Notes: generated by a model not told the origin, from the letters alone. Shown: positions 23,076 through 37,700, numbered from the stretch's first letter. The stretch: 64,000 nt of DNA from Sporothrix humicola (GCA_021396245.1 WNYE01000042.1:124001-188000); one strand, 5' to 3'. Translations and numbers: made by a program.

Positions 23076-26052
23076 GGTGATTGGGAGACCAAAATCACAA
23101 ATTAGACGGGATATTGGAGGGAACCGTATGAGGAGATAATAGAAGTACAGTAATATGTGTCTGAAATGAGAAATTTTATTGTTTGCAAAACGTGATTTTG
23201 TTTGCTGTGATATAGTCGGCGACACAGCTTGTTGATAGTCAATCGAGATGCTTCAATGTCCACGCCATAACTTTTTGCACTTTTGATCCCATCTCTGTCG
23301 TTCATTGGCTGCAATGGCACAATAGCATTTTCTACAGGTATCAGGACCAATGGCAGCGGAGCTTTGGGGCTACCCCCAACGTCCAATCAGAGAGCAGAAA
23401 AATTAAGCCGCTGAGAATCGCCAGAAGCTACGCCTAATCGGACCAGGTCTTGCCCCAATTCCCCAGCGAGCCCAGTAAACGGAAAAGAGTGGGCCGTTTC
23501 TTGGTGATCCTCCCACAAGGCTCGCAACGTCAAGGGTCAAGGCTCACCAGTTGCTGTTTGTTTTGTTATGTTATCATTTTTTTTCACCCTTGATTCATAA
23601 GTATTCGCCCTGGCGATCATAATGGCCAAGAGAATGGGTATTTCTCTCCAAGTCCGAGTGCTCCGCAGAGCCCAACAAGAAAGGACTCAGGAGGCTCATC
23701 CTTGGAAGTGGACCATGAAAAGAAGCCTTGCAATACACAGTAGTTGTGCAGTTCGATACGTCGTAATAAATCACAAGTATCTGAAGGCTTTTCTTCTGCT
23801 TCAGACTGCAGACTACGCCCCTCGAGTAGACCTGGACTTATTAAGAGACTTCGAGTGGCTCTTCTATCCGGCAGGAGGCCGTACCTGCCCCTTTTCTACC
23901 ATCAACAGCGAAGTCATATGACCTGCAGTCCGTTTCTTTGGTAGCCTCTGACTGAGTGTGCAGCTTTTCGTCCGCTTCCACGCTTTGGTATAGATCGAGT
24001 TAACCAGGAGTCTTCGTTTAAAAGCTGGCCCATCGCCCTGACCAGCCGTATTATTAGGGCCAGGCAAAATTTTTTTTTTCTTTTTCATCATCTACTATTC
24101 TCATCATTTACAACATTCACGACATCACACACATGAACAGCAACGGTTGCATCCCATCCAGTTTCATCCACGCCGCGCATACAACCTTTGCAAAGAGCTT
24201 CTAGCTCACTATTACATTGGACCAAGTTGCACCTCATATCACACGTGTGGCTCGAAGAGCTTCGGATTCCAGGTAAGAAGCTGCCCGCCAAGACATTCTT
24301 CGACTTTGCTCGCACCCCGGATTTGCTTTCATTTCTCCTCGTCTATCCATTGCTCATCCCATCCCACCCAATTCCTGTCACTTTTCATCTCGTCTACCAA
24401 ACCTGCTTTCCCGGTACCTTTGACGTCTTTGTGCGCCCCTGCAAAGGCTGATCACCCCTGTCTCTTTGTCCCGTCATTTTGCCTGCCCATTTTCTGCTTG
24501 CTGTTGTGCATTGCCCGTTTTGGGTTTTGGGAGGACCCGCGCACCAAGGCGTGCCAAGCGCTACCGCAACAGTTTTCCATGTCTTGGAGTCACTATCCGA
24601 GCTATCCTAGCGGGCAAGTGCGCCGCAAGAGACCCTAAAGACAACAGTCTCAGGGCAATGGTGCGTCTCCAGTTTTTACCGACGGCTGCCTTACGCCAAA
24701 ATGGCACGCAAATTGCTTGTGCCTGTGGCGCTTTTGCACTAAAAAGCTCCCCCTCACCTCTATCTTTTTCACCCCACAGCACTCGATAAACCCCCCTCCA
24801 AGACGCCTGTGATAAGATGATACGGTGCCGTCACCACCTGCAGCCACCAATGAAATATGGTTACGTCGTTGAGTTGAGATTTCATAGGTACTTTCCTTTA
24901 CACGCCTTGTTGGTGAGGCAGAAAGTACAGGTTCACGCAACCGCATTTTGCTTGTGGCAAGTGCCCCGCACCACGACTCGCTCGAATGGCTCCTTCCTCC
25001 CACTGCTGTTCCTGCCCCTGCTTGCTGTGCTGCCTCAGTCGCCTTCCATCTGCTTGTGATGGGTCTCTTGTCTCTTGCTTCTTTCCCGCTTCGAGCCCAC
25101 ATTTGCTTCCTTCCACCTTCCACCGCCCGCGTCACTTCTGCACTAAGCTGTCTCTAAACACGGCAGCCTCGACAAAGCTCTCTCCCTCTGCTCACCACTT
25201 GTTTTTCCTGGTTCACAACCCCGAATCCAACCACCAGCAGACCTTAACTTGCTCCTCCATCCGAACCACAAACTCAACAACACCTTTTCCATCCTGAACC
25301 CCCCACACGTTTCCTGTATTGCATTCTTGAGGAGCTGTTTCGTCTCCTCGCTTTCTTGTGTATCCTCTTTTCCCCATCGTCACTGTTATCGCTACTTTTT
25401 CTTATCCCCTCTTTTCTAGCGTTTCTATTGCTAGCTTCAAGTCTGCCTTGCCGCCGAGCACCACCGGCAGCCTCGCGTCTTTTTTTGCCATCATCAACAC
25501 CTCATATTTTGCTATCCTGCCCCCCAAGCTTTTGCTTCACATCGAGCCGCTGTCGCGTACTGCACCTATGTCGCGTCTTGCACTTCAGCTGTCCTCGTGT
25601 TGAGAGCGAGAGTGAGAGAAGCGAAAGATTGAAGCTGACCAAAGGAGGGAAAGCGCCTTCGATATCTCACCAGAACCCAAGAAACGTCGACCAGATCGAA
25701 GCCAGATCGACAAGGGCCTCAACAGCCAACGCCGGACCGCGAGACCGGTACGACTGCAGAGGCTGTTTATTCTGCCTCTGGCACTTTTACACATTCCGAA
25801 ATTTGTGTTGTCTTGACTTGGTTGGTTTTGGTTTTACTCGTCTCTTCTGCCTTTTTTTATTTTTTATTTTATTTTGTCTTGCTTTTGCTAACTGCTCTCG
25901 ACAAACCAGGCAGACCGTCCAACAGCAGCACAGCCCACTACGCCCCAAGTCAGCTTGCGGAGCCCTTACCTGGTTCGACCTGCATAGCTCGCAGCTCCAA
26001 GACTCGCCTTCCGCTTTTTGATCCCTGCTTTCCGACAAAAGCCAGCAACCAG
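23076..26052. promoter_or_regulatory. Divergent intergenic region, POP3 / ubiquitin protease
   Basis: This 3 kb region holds the promoter of POP3 on the left and a long C+T-rich leader on the right (about 24300-26050) that fits the 5' UTR of the + strand ubiquitin protease. Frames of up to 221 codons in the leader are Ser/Leu/Phe-rich products of the pyrimidine bias and look spurious. A TACGTCGTA word lies at 23757-23765. No RNA gene is visible. Confidence 0.5.
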
Positions 26053-29000
26053 ATGGAAGACGAATCCAGATCCCCCGAGACTGAGTCGATTGAATGTGCC
26101 GGCGGCTCTCCCGAAGCAAGCAGCACACGGCCAAATCCTTTCATCAAGGGTGACGCCGAGACCTCCCGAAAACGCCGTAGAACATCTCTTAACGTGGATT
26201 CACAAAGCCGGCCCGTCGGATCCAACTCACAGTCTCCCCACGACAGCCCAATCGGCGAAACAATCGATCTTTCATCCTCCCCCCGAAACGAAGACGAGAG
26301 CTCTGTCATAATTATGGATGCCGCACCCGCACCTTCGTCGCCCCACACCCCCGAGAACAAACCTGTGGGCACTGTTGATAGCGGTGCGGCTCCTACAGTG
26401 CCCCCGGGGTTCGAGGGCATAGTCCAGCAGCCAACCGGCCCATCTCCCCACGTCACACTCAGCCTGCGGAACTCTGCCCGTCGGACTCTCGACACAATAC
26501 CTTCGTCTCCCCCAGCAAGCCCGACGCCTAGCGGCCGGCCTGTTGGCAACAACCCGGACACGATCCAGTCAAGTGGTGGACTTCCCGACAACGGCATTAT
26601 GGCACCGGTGGGCGATCAGGTGACAAGCGGTACACCTGCCGTGCCAATCGACGTGGACGGCAACCCGCCCCCCTACGAGGAGGCAATGCTCTTTAGGGAC
26701 TCAAGCCCCCATATTGAGGTTATCAACCTTGCATCGGACGACGAAAATGGCGACTTTGGCCCCAACAGCCCGGACGTGACTTTGCTGTCAGGGGATCCAA
26801 ACATTCTCCCCAACGCACCTGTCCCTGATCCAACCACCGACTTTCCGTACATGGCCAATTTCGACAACGTAAATACGATGATGGCAGCCTTGTCGGGCTC
26901 GCTCACGCAAAGTATGTGCTATTTCCTCAATAGGCTTTGCCTGTCTATCATAGGTATCCCGAAATACTGACAAACTGCTTTTCTAGATCCCATTGTTCCG
27001 CAGCAACTTTACGAATGGATTGAAAATTACTTGTTGTTTGCTCGTACAACTCCATTCGAACAGGTTCTCGAATCCTACACGAGGAGTCGCTGGCTGTGGG
27101 TTAGCTTCTCGGACATGGTATGGAGTACTGAAAGCTTGCGTGTTCCCGGTTTTGGAACGGCCGACCTTGAAACCCAGATGAAAGTTCGTTCATTCTGCGG
27201 CTCGTTTGCCCGCCTAGCGGCATTTTTTGTCCAATTCGATGTCCAGCTACTGGAGACTCGAATGCCGGATGGCCAGCTGCCACGCGACAATATCTCCTGC
27301 TATTACCATATGGCGGTACTTAACATGATCAGGCGGGACACTTCGCTTAAGGACGAAGATCGTCTGGGCCTTGCCTATGGGGTTGACGAGAGATCTGCTA
27401 TTATTGAGCAGTTTGTCTCGTTCCACGATCTGGAACGGGGTGGCACACTCGGCCTCTTGCACAGGTTGATGGAGCTGCTGGTTCTTAATATGCCGGCCCA
27501 CCCGAAGATCATCGAGCAACTTACGCAGGCTCTCAGCGTGACCGCCGTTGTGACCCGGGAGTCATACCGCAATGTTGCCCGCGATGCGCCGGCCGCTATG
27601 GCTGCTGAGAAGGACAGGCTAGATACTGGGAAAAAGATTTTCGACCTTGCTGCTGGCGCATTTGAAACAGCCATTTCAAATCACATCAATTCTGTGAGCC
27701 CGACCGATGCGTCCAGTTATATTGGGGCCCTGAGCGATTTGTTCTACATCAACCTCAAAGTCAACGAGCAAGACGCGATTGACTTTGGTACCACCATCAA
27801 CGAACGCCACCCAATACCCCTTGAATACATCCCGGATGCCCTTGCGATGAAATGGCGGGTTTCCATACTCTTCCGTCTGATTAAAACCAATCAAATGGCG
27901 CTTCGACTCATGGCCGTCACAGACCTGAGCCACGAACTGGTCGCCTGCTATAAAAGGTATGGCGAACAAGCTCAAGAACACTTGCAGGAAAAGTCTGTCC
28001 TGCAATTTGTCGCAGATATTCTCGACAGAACTGGCGTTGTGTCCTACATGCTGGGCCCCACATGTCACCCCGAGATCACAGCAGAAAGCAGTAACATTGT
28101 CGGTTTCCTTGCTATAACACGCGCATACACCAATGCCCACACCGATCTCTTCTGGCAAACTGTCATGAACACACAGGACCCACGGATCTCCGAGGCTCTG
28201 ATACGAAATCTATGCCGAATTGTTAATATTTTCGGATTCGGCGATGCAGTTTACTTTTGCAAGGGCTTTCTGAGTGTGCCCATGGCCTCGTTTACGGCAC
28301 CCATGCGCGAACTGTGTGAGAGTTTTCTCCGCCATGTATGCAGCAAGGCACCCCAAGAATCACCTGTGGACAGCATCATTCCATTTGACGTGTGCCTGCG
28401 AATGCTGCGCGAATCTTCCGTCTGGAGCGCAACTGGTGCGGTGGCGTACCCCGTTGTCCAAGCATTTGCCAATACGAAGCTGCGAGAGTGCTTGCAATGG
28501 GTCCCCATTGACTTGAATCAACGCCAAAGCTTGTACCAGTCATGCTTGGAAGATCTCCAGGAGAAATCGCAGACTGCGCTGGGAAGCTTGTGTGCCATTA
28601 ACATTATTGACAAGCATTATGGAAGCCGCGATCTAGCTTTTTTGACAGAGGAAAGCGGTCTCTCCAAGCTTGTTGTCGACGAACTTGAAGGCGCACTTGA
28701 CAACGGACGCAACCTTACATCCCCAGCTGTCATTAGCGGCCCTGTGAATGCGCCCCGTCGAGATATAATCTCTTCCATATTGATTAAGTATCCCTACACC
28801 TTGACTCCCGAGCTCAGCTCGCGACTCTGGGAGATGATGGCGGGTCCTGCGGCTGCCTGTATTGAAGACCGGAACGCTTTCTGGAATATTTTCCTCGATC
28901 GCATGAGGGCCTTCCAGCCACTTGATGACAACCCGTTCCTAGCCAAGTGTCTCACCGAATTTCTGCCGCGCCTTTCTCCAGACTGCTTTTGCGAGGCTCT

Positions 29001-32000
29001 CCTTGATTTCCTCTTCCTCCGGCTCGAACCTTTGCTGAAAGATCTTAGCTGCAGCCTCTTTGATAATGCATTGGCAGCAGATCAGCAAATCAAAGATGTT
29101 GCGGATGAGAACAAGGGCGCCGATCACATCGCCTTGGAGCAGCTATGGCGGATTGCACTGACCACGCCGCCCAATACCATCGAGTCCCTGGCCACGCACT
29201 TTCTTGTGAAGGATGTATACATTGAGAGCCGGTGTATCCAGGCCTTTCCACTTTACAGGTCACGCAGGATACACCTGGCACTGGTGGACCGGTGCTTAAA
29301 CCAGCTCTCTTCTGCGGCTGAGAATATAAAGTGGATGGCTCAAGGCGAGGCGAAAACATCTGTTGACGCCGGCGTGGAGGCAACACCGGGCAACGCCGAT
29401 CGGCCCGCCCTCTCAGCTTACGAGCAAGAACTCCTGTTCGTCCGCTCCCTTAAGATCCTTCTAGAGTTTTTACATCTCTATCGCGACACATCTCATTTCT
29501 CGAGCCCTGATCTTGGCCCGTTGATCTCAGGAAGCCCTATGAGAGTTGTTGGCGAGTCGGCCGAGCTCAAGTATCAGTCATTTGATGGCGACATCCAAAC
29601 AGAGATCAAGCCATTGGATATTGGACGTCAAAACACGGCCGCGTCCCTGCTGGCTGCCCTGAAAGAAGCCACTGGCTTTGACAACTACCGTATATATTAC
29701 CGTGGCAAGGCATTTGCGCCTAGGGGCAAAGATATTCGCCGGTCACTCGAGGAGCTGCACATTCAAAATGGTCTCATTCTGGTTAAGTGTGGTGGTGCCC
29801 AGGAAGAGGATGCTGCGGAGGCCTTTACTGGTGGTCCCCCCGTTGAAAGCAGAATCCTTGACCACTTTCAGGAGCTGTGGGGGTACCTCAGCATGAAGGA
29901 AAACTTGTCGAGCGAGATACACAACCTTCTTGTTGAACTCAACGTCGACCAAGACTTTTTGCGTCGATTCGACTCGGACGGCTTGGTGTACACTGATGTC
30001 TTCTATATCGGACAGCCGTATAAGTCCCTCTTCACGTTGCACGCGCTAGACAAGTATCTTTCGCTTCACGACCAAAAAGCAGTGGAGGCCCCAGCTGCTG
30101 TTTCCAGCTCTGGTAAATCCGATGACACAGAAACTCAGATGCAAACGCCTGACTCGACGGATATTCAACCTCGAGAACCTGCCCCAGAAGCCCCCATGTC
30201 CAAGGACGGCGAGGCAGAAGATAACGCGCCTGTGGAATTAGCCTCTCCAGTGAAACCAGCGCCTTCCTACCAGTTGGCTCTCTCCGTTGCAATTAACTTG
30301 ACTGCGGCCGCTCTTTGCGATCCAAGAGTCACCAAGGAGTCAGCCAATCCAGTTCTGCAAGTTGAGCTTAACTTCAAACTTTTGAAAACGCTAGGACGTG
30401 CACTGGATTATGCACAGCACAATGAGCTGAACCTCCAAAGTCTCGACGCGAAGCTTTTGAACCGTCTGATGGATATGCTGTCGCCGGAATTCCACGTACA
30501 GCTTCAGGATTCGGGGCGACTGGTCCTCCTAACTTTCGAAATACTCATGAATGCGTGTGCCTTGAGTCGCGAGTTCTGGAACGCTTTCCGGGAACACGAA
30601 AATACAACCGCGCTGATTAAACGCCTGATTCTGCAAGATGACCTTCTTGAGATCCGTCAGCTAGTCGAGACCGAAATTGGTGACAAGATTGAGCCTCGGC
30701 GTGGACGGTTTGCTGTGAACTTTTCCGAGTTTCGTGAGTTCTTTTGGCCGGTCCTCATGGGCATTGTGCCCGATGCCACCTTGGAGCCGACAAAGTCTGA
30801 GGGTATCTTCAACCTGGTTTATAAGCTTTTCAGTGACCTGGTGGAGGCCAAGTTTCCCCTTGACATTTCTACGCTGCTGGGAACGACTGGCGACCTGCTT
30901 TTGTCGTGCACTACATCTGAGGTACGTATAACACCCATCAATTGAAACAATGGACAATTTGAAGGCTTGTTCGGGACGAGTTGGCTAACACTGTTTTCTC
31001 CATCCACAGGACGTTACACAGCCGGAGCTCGCCGACTACGCCATGTTTGGGTTGACACGACTGTTCGATGCTATATACTGTGCGTCTCAGAACGAAGACC
31101 TTGTTGATATTCTTCCATTGTAAGTCCCCTCGTTACCGCATCTTGAATTCCAACGGCTCGCTGTTGCTAACGCCAACTTTGTATAGCGACTTTATGGACA
31201 AACTGTTTTGGAAACATTTGTTCCCTCCCTGGAAAACAATTGCAGCAGATGCAGATGAAGCTGCTGTTGCAACGCTGCCCTACCCCCGCATCGTTATCAG
31301 CTCGCAAACAAGAGCCCTGCTGGCGAAAGTCATTTTCAACCTCGTCGACGACAATGCGAATCTTATGCCAACCATTATTCGAAACCTCAATAAGCTTGTC
31401 CCTTGCGAGGAGTCCGATGATGACGATGAGCCGTACCATTATGAGCTGCCGGCGAACTTTGATAGAACGAAGGCCCTCCGTGCCTCGTGCGCGTACTCTG
31501 GGTTGCGAAATCTGTCGAACACCTGCTACTTGAACTCGCTTTTCACACAGCTCTTCATGAATGTGCCCTTCCGACAGTTCATGATGCAAGTTGACATTCG
31601 CGACGAGGGGGGTGCGCAGAGCAGTATATTCCAGGCACGCGTCTTATTCGGTTTCATGCAGGACAGTCTCAGGAGGTATGTCGATACTGAACAATGCGTT
31701 GCCAGCATCAAAACATACGATGAAACTCCCATCGATATCAACATCCAAATGGATGTGGACGAGTTCTACAATCTCTTGTTTGATCGGTGGGAGGGACAAT
31801 TCTCGTCTGAGGAAGACAAAAAGACATTCCGGTCGTTCTTCGGCGGACAGATTGTCCAACAGGTTCGGTCGAAGGAGTGCGAGCACGTCTCCGAGAGACT
31901 GGAGCCGTTCTCTGCCATCCAGTGCGACGTCAAGGGAAAGACAAACTTGCAAGAAAGTTTGCGGGCCTACGTAGAGGGCGAAATCATGGAGGGCGGTACG

Positions 32001-34702
32001 TATTTTATTTTGGCGTCCGGTTTGGAAGATTCTTTTTTTTCGTCACCTTGCACACTTACTAACTCGAACACAGACAACAAGTACAACTGCTCGAGTTGTG
32101 ACCGCCACGTGGATGCTATCAAAAGGTGAGCTTACATCCGTTGCACTCTGATTCGACGTGACAGGCTCAATGCTGACAATTCACAGGGCTTGTTTGAAGG
32201 ACATACCAGACAGTCTCATCTTCCACCTCAAGCGATTTGATTTCAACCTGAGGAATCTGACGCGGAGCAAGATTAATGACTACTTCTCGTTCCCCAAAGA
32301 GCTCGATATGCGCCCGTACACCATTGACCAACTCAGCGACCCGTCTGAAGAGCAGCCGGCCGACATGTTTGAACTCGTTGGAATCCTGATTCACTCTGGC
32401 ACTGCAGAGACTGGACACTACTACTCGTACATCCGCGAGCGCCCTTCTTCCCAGGAGTCTGAACATTGGGTCGAGTTTAACGACGAGGCGGTCCGCCCAT
32501 GGGACCCTAATGAGATGGAGGAAAAGTGTTTTGGCTGTCCGCGTCCGGGAAACCATTACAATGTTGGAGTGAACGACACACAGCTGTCCGACAAGACCTA
32601 CAGTGCTTACATGCTCTTCTACCAACGGTCATCTTCGCTGGCGCAGGAGAAGGAAGCTCTTTTGCGCTCGGGCATCCCGGGTCCAGCCAAAGCCGAGATC
32701 CCACTGGACCTTTCCAAGCATATCCGCAACGAAAATACATCGCTTGTGCGGCGCCACGCACTGTACGATCCCCAGCACCTACCTTTTGTGAGCAAGATGC
32801 TCGGCCATGTTCAGTTTGCCAGACCAGGCGGCGAATGCTCAGCGGACCACAGGCTAGAGAACCTCGCGATCGAGATGGCTCTTAGCCACTTGGACCAAGT
32901 CGCATCGCGGACTAAGGACATCCCCGACTTCTCAACTCTGTTCCATGGCATTGCAGCCCTGGGCCGAAAGTGCGCCTTCTGCTCGTTGGCTATATTCGAT
33001 TATTTCGAGAACCGGCCTGAGGTTCTGAAGCAGATGGTGCAACGCAACCTAGAGCCTGACGTGCGACATCATGTGGGCCGCCTCATTCTGGCGTCGCTCC
33101 GGATCGTCAAGGAGGCGTTCCCCAATAGTTACACCTCCTGTGATGACGAGTCTGATATGGATGCCGACGCCGATGACGAGAATGGCGGCATTCCGCGAAA
33201 TAGGCTTACAGAGCTGAGTCGGAGCTCCTCTTTACTCCATGGTGCAGCATACATGATGCACACACTCTTCGAAGGCTTCCATCTAGTCACTAGAACATGG
33301 CATGAGGTGTTCGGCTTCATGCTAGAATTCGCCAACATGGGCCGTGAAGAGGTTTGCGTTTTTCTCGACATGGAAGGATTCAAGCGGGCGCTCCTGACGA
33401 TATCTGTCGACACCAACTTTCCCCTGGACCTACAGTTCCAACGGCTTGCTAACATTTTGCAACGGCGCGCTCGTCCACCCTCTTATGAAAACGTCATCGC
33501 CTTGCTGAGGACATTGCTGGCAACAATGTACCCAATTCGCCCAGAGCCGCGTGCTGACAACGAAATGTTCGTTAACGACAACACGAATCGGTTCCGCCTC
33601 GGGTTAGAAACTCCCGATGGTGACATACCCATGAACAGCACGGAGTTCATGATCATAAGCTGGGAGTGGGAACGCGAGGGTAGCAATGTGTTTGTGGATA
33701 AGCTGATCTGCATCGACCAGAACCCACAAGCCACAGATGCCATTATCGCGCGCCTCATGTTTACGCATCCAGAGATGGAGAAAAAGGTCTTCAAAACCCT
33801 CAAGGCGAACATCACGTCCAGCACGCCCTGTGCCAATCAGGTCCCCTTTCTACGGGCAGCCGCCATGTTTATTCGCAAGACCAGATCCCATGAGCTGTCA
33901 ACGCACCTGACGGCGCACATCTGCAGACAATGCCGCTGCATTGAGCATAATCAAGGCCGGGCGTTCCTCGAAGTGCTGTGTGATCTCTTTAATGGTAGAA
34001 CATCGGCAGAAGAGACGGACATGACAGCACTGGTGAAGGGCCTTCGTGTCCTGCCTATTTGGGTGCCTGGGCTTCTCTGTTACTATGACCCTTACGTGAG
34101 CAGAAGGGCCGAGGAATTTGTGCACGAGGCCATATTCGTGCATGGGACGAATCCGCAATTCGACGAGGAAGAGGGTGGCCAGGAGAGGGCAGAAATGCTG
34201 ACCATCACGGCAAAGAAGCTTGGTGTTGAACTCCTTAAGTACATCCACGTCGCCTACTACCAGACTTCCACCCCAATCACCAGTACGGTACTTAATGCGG
34301 TCCAGCGTGTGGTGGCTGAATGCACTCCGTACTACTCCCAGCAGAATGATGGGGAGTCGGATCAATGGACTACCGAATTTAGCAGGCTCAGCAGTTGTGA
34401 GTTTCTTTCGCCCACCTCCTAAGCACTTTAAAATGCCTCCTTTTCGCATGCTTTACTAACTGTTCCGGTAGCGATCCCTGATATGATTAGAAACCTCGTT
34501 GTCGATGACATTGAAGAAGACGGGTCTGGTATGTTTTACCCTTGGAACAGGCCATATAACGCCGTGCAGAAAAAAACAGAGACTAACCGTGCGATGTTTT
34601 GACGATGCAGACTGGAATAGTTCGCGTTCCTCTGTGGTAGACAGTCTCGGCGACACCAGCATGCAGACAGCAGGCGAGAGCAACGACGCCGACCAGCCAT
34701 AA
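26053..34702 (+). CDS. Giant ubiquitin-specific protease (USP family deubiquitinase)
   Basis: This cysteine protease should remove ubiquitin from substrates; it is the long fungal USP type related to USP9X/USP34. Eight exons give 2707 aa: 26053-26911, 26987-30921, 31010-31119, 31187-31995, 32074-32125, 32187-34396, 34472-34528 and 34611-34702. All seven introns are 61-88 nt with good signals and restore frame. Residues 1-287 are disordered, with a basic RKRRR (about 39-43), a PPPY motif (205-208) and SUMO-interaction-like IEVINLASDD (221-230). Residues 290-1700 are a helical-repeat arm containing a ubiquitin-like stretch (LKEATGFDNYRIYYRGK). The catalytic domain has the Cys box GLRNLSNTCYLNS (Cys about 1748) and the His box GHYYSYI (His about 1999) followed by WVEFNDEAV. 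The split segment KECEH...NCSSC could bind zinc. The box has Ser where most USPs have Gly (NLGNTCY). The substrate cannot be told from sequence. Confidence 0.93.
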
Positions 34703-37700
34703 TCTCCATTGTGGCGTCTTTGTGCAATGTTCCCTGATACGATACGGCCATTACCATTACCATTCAGTATCACACCGATTGTGGTTCTCTTAATCGCCCC
34801 TTTGCCCTTTTCTTCTATGTCTCTTTTTTGTTCGAGTGATTCTCTTTCAAGTTTGGTTTTATTTCGCTCATTGTTTTTCTGCTCTTCTTTATCACTGTTT
34901 AAATTCGGCCTTGTTATTTTGCATTGCTTGGAGTTTGTTAGCGCCCATCTCTAACGAATGGGATGACGGAAACGACATGGATACACTGCTCATTCGTTCT
35001 CGATTTGGCGTCCTCCTTCCAGTTGCTCTTGTTTTGTTTACTTGGCCCATTCGGCCGTGATGACACGAGCTGAGGGCCTGTTTCACACGATGAAGCCAGC
35101 CATGGTCTGAGGCGACCTGCACGGCCGACCATTTCTCTTTTTTCTTTTTTCTTTTTGTTTCGTATTTCCCTTTTTCTTTCTCTTTTTTCCAAAAATTTCG
35201 CTCACACTCATGTTCCATTCCTGTCTTTTATCTCTTTTTTTTTGTCTCTCCACCGTCTATTTCTAAACGCATTTCAAAGGCTTTGTGGGAAAGCGGCGGC
35301 GTTCAGGGATAAAAACTTTTGTCTTTTTCAAATGGTATCTCTACGACTCATAGAAAGGAATCAATGCAGAGGCAAATGCCTTCTTTTCTAAGCACATCAC
35401 AATCTTTACTGTCCCATCGTAAAATTATACCGCGTGCGCCCAGTGCAAGGTATTTCAATATGAGTTTCAAGCCCAGTAAACGAGGGTCTCGGTACCTGTT
35501 GTGCCTGGTCCTTGTTGATCGCGTCACACATACTTGGTTCAGGTGAATAGCAACGACAAGCTGCACAAAGGGCTGTCAAAAGCCTGGAAAGACAAAAAAG
35601 GCGAGATGAACGTGTCTCATCCGTTCAATGTTCCTGGATCTCAAGTCGCACTATCCAAGCTCACGGGCTCTTGGTGTTGGGCCTGATTTAGAATAGGAAT
35701 CATGAAACCCGAGATGTCTTATTTTTAGAAGAATGCAAGTTGGGATCGTGGGCATTTAGATCATGATAATCTTTGTTGATTTGCTTGATGCTTTCATTAG
35801 ATGCGTCTTAAAATATCTTCAACAAGGGCCTTTATGTTTTGATAGACGCTTGCTGTTTACTTGCTACATTAAAAAGAGGTATTCCAAAAATAAAACTCTA
35901 CCATGAACAAAATTCGAAATTGATTTCTCGAAATGTTGAGAGAGTCATATGGTTTTGTGTTGTATTCTCTTGGTTTTGATACCCGGGACTCTGATTTCGT
36001 CGTCACAGCATAGAGTTGCACATTTTCAGCAAGTGTCGTTCTCTTCTCCTCTTCCAATCCTGCCATTTAATTCTCATTCCTCTCTTCGAACGGCGTAAAT
36101 GTTCCCCGGTAAGCGCTTTCGATTTCATCACCTGCATGGCATCCGGCAAGGGCCAGGGTGTGGTTGGGAGAGACGAGGAAATGCAGGGCAGCCATTGGCC
36201 AGTTGCGCTGTCACGGCATAAGAACATAACAGAATAAGATAATGAAGAAGAGAGACAACCCTGCTCCCGCCTTCTTCTCTGCACATGTTCTTCCCTTTTC
36301 CGACGCGTTTTTGCGTGGGTGTGGGTTCGTCCCGCCAGGCCGGCCACCTCCTGCGGCCACGGGAGAGAATAATGTATGTGAAGAGAGACGAAAAATGAGG
36401 GGGGACGGGAAAAGCTAAAATCTAAAAATAAAGAGCAGAGAGAAGAGAATAACAGGAAAGGCACGCGGGAGGGCCCACTGTGAGAGAGGCCACCCACCAA
36501 AACACTGCTAAAAAAGTCGGCTCACGGACCAGTTGGCCACTGACAGGCGATCATTGGCGGCCCAAAGAGGAAGCGGGCACAAGCGGGCAGCCAATCAGGT
36601 GTAGTAATTTACGCGCCCACGACGATGCAATGCGCATCTGTTCCCCTCTTTCTTTTGAACCAACTGACCCGACCAGCATCTTTGCCTTGGCGAGAGCCAC
36701 TCTCGTTCTGGAGGGAGGAAAACACAATGAAAGCTTTCGAAAACATGCAGGTCGGGATTTTGGATACAGTTGGGGGTCCTTGAGATTTTTTTGTTGCCAC
36801 AATTTGCGTGAATTTTTTGGCCCCCATTTTTGTTTGTCTTGTTTTTTGTCTTGCAGATTCGGTGTCGTAGGGAATCGTACAGTTGCTTGCAAGCCATATT
36901 TCTTCATGCTCCAGTTGCTCTGTCTTCCCAAGAACAAAAGTCTCAGATCGCGTAGCCTTGCCGAAAGGTCACATAATTTGTGTATCTAATTTTATTTAGC
37001 TCGTTCTCAAGAGAATGAAAACTCAAAGTGCACATTTGATAGAGGCCCTATGAGGAAAGAGCGTGGATAGCATGTCGTTGATACGCGCCTTCTAAATATG
37101 GAAAGTTTGATGTTGACATCTCCCTATGCTCCCTCCACATCCTTCTTGAGAATCTGCAACTATCACAGCTCGGGAATCTACCTTAATCTTGTTTGCCTTG
37201 TTTCTATTTCCGATATCAAAAGAAAGCCCTCTCAAACATCGACTGCCTCGTTTCAACGGTCAAGGCCGTGGTTATTGTTCCTGGGCCTGGCCTCGATTAG
37301 CGCGGCCTTCTTCGGGAGTGCCACGCATCGTTCTTTCCTTTTGCCATAGCTTCTCCGTTCTTTCCTATTCCTGTCCAGCATCCACCCCCTCTTTTGCTCC
37401 CTGCCCATTCTTTTGGCACGTTGTTTCATGTTTCTGACCCGCCTTTTTCATGTCCCGATTGGACGATGCTCCCATGTTTTCTGTGTTTCTATTTTTTGTC
37501 CCTCATGAGAAACTCGTCACATCCCACGCTGCCAGAAGTGACGGTGTGCTGTCTATGTATGTACATACTGTCTGCGAGTCCCGGCAATGCTACCCTGGTC
37601 CAACTGAACTCCATAGCTCTCCAGAGCTAGAGTTGCAACCCACGCGGTGACGACAAAGTCTATTTTCAGGTTGGTCCAGCCGCCGTTTGTTCTTTCCTCT

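Noticed and set aside
23622..23921. 99-codon + frame starting MAKRMGISLQV
   Set aside because: Unrecognised, no leader or splice context, and no neighbouring exon; could not be supported.
24147..26021. Several + strand frames of 100-221 codons upstream of the ubiquitin protease
   Set aside because: Ser/Leu/Phe/Pro-rich products of a C+T-rich leader, mutually overlapping, with no recognisable domain.
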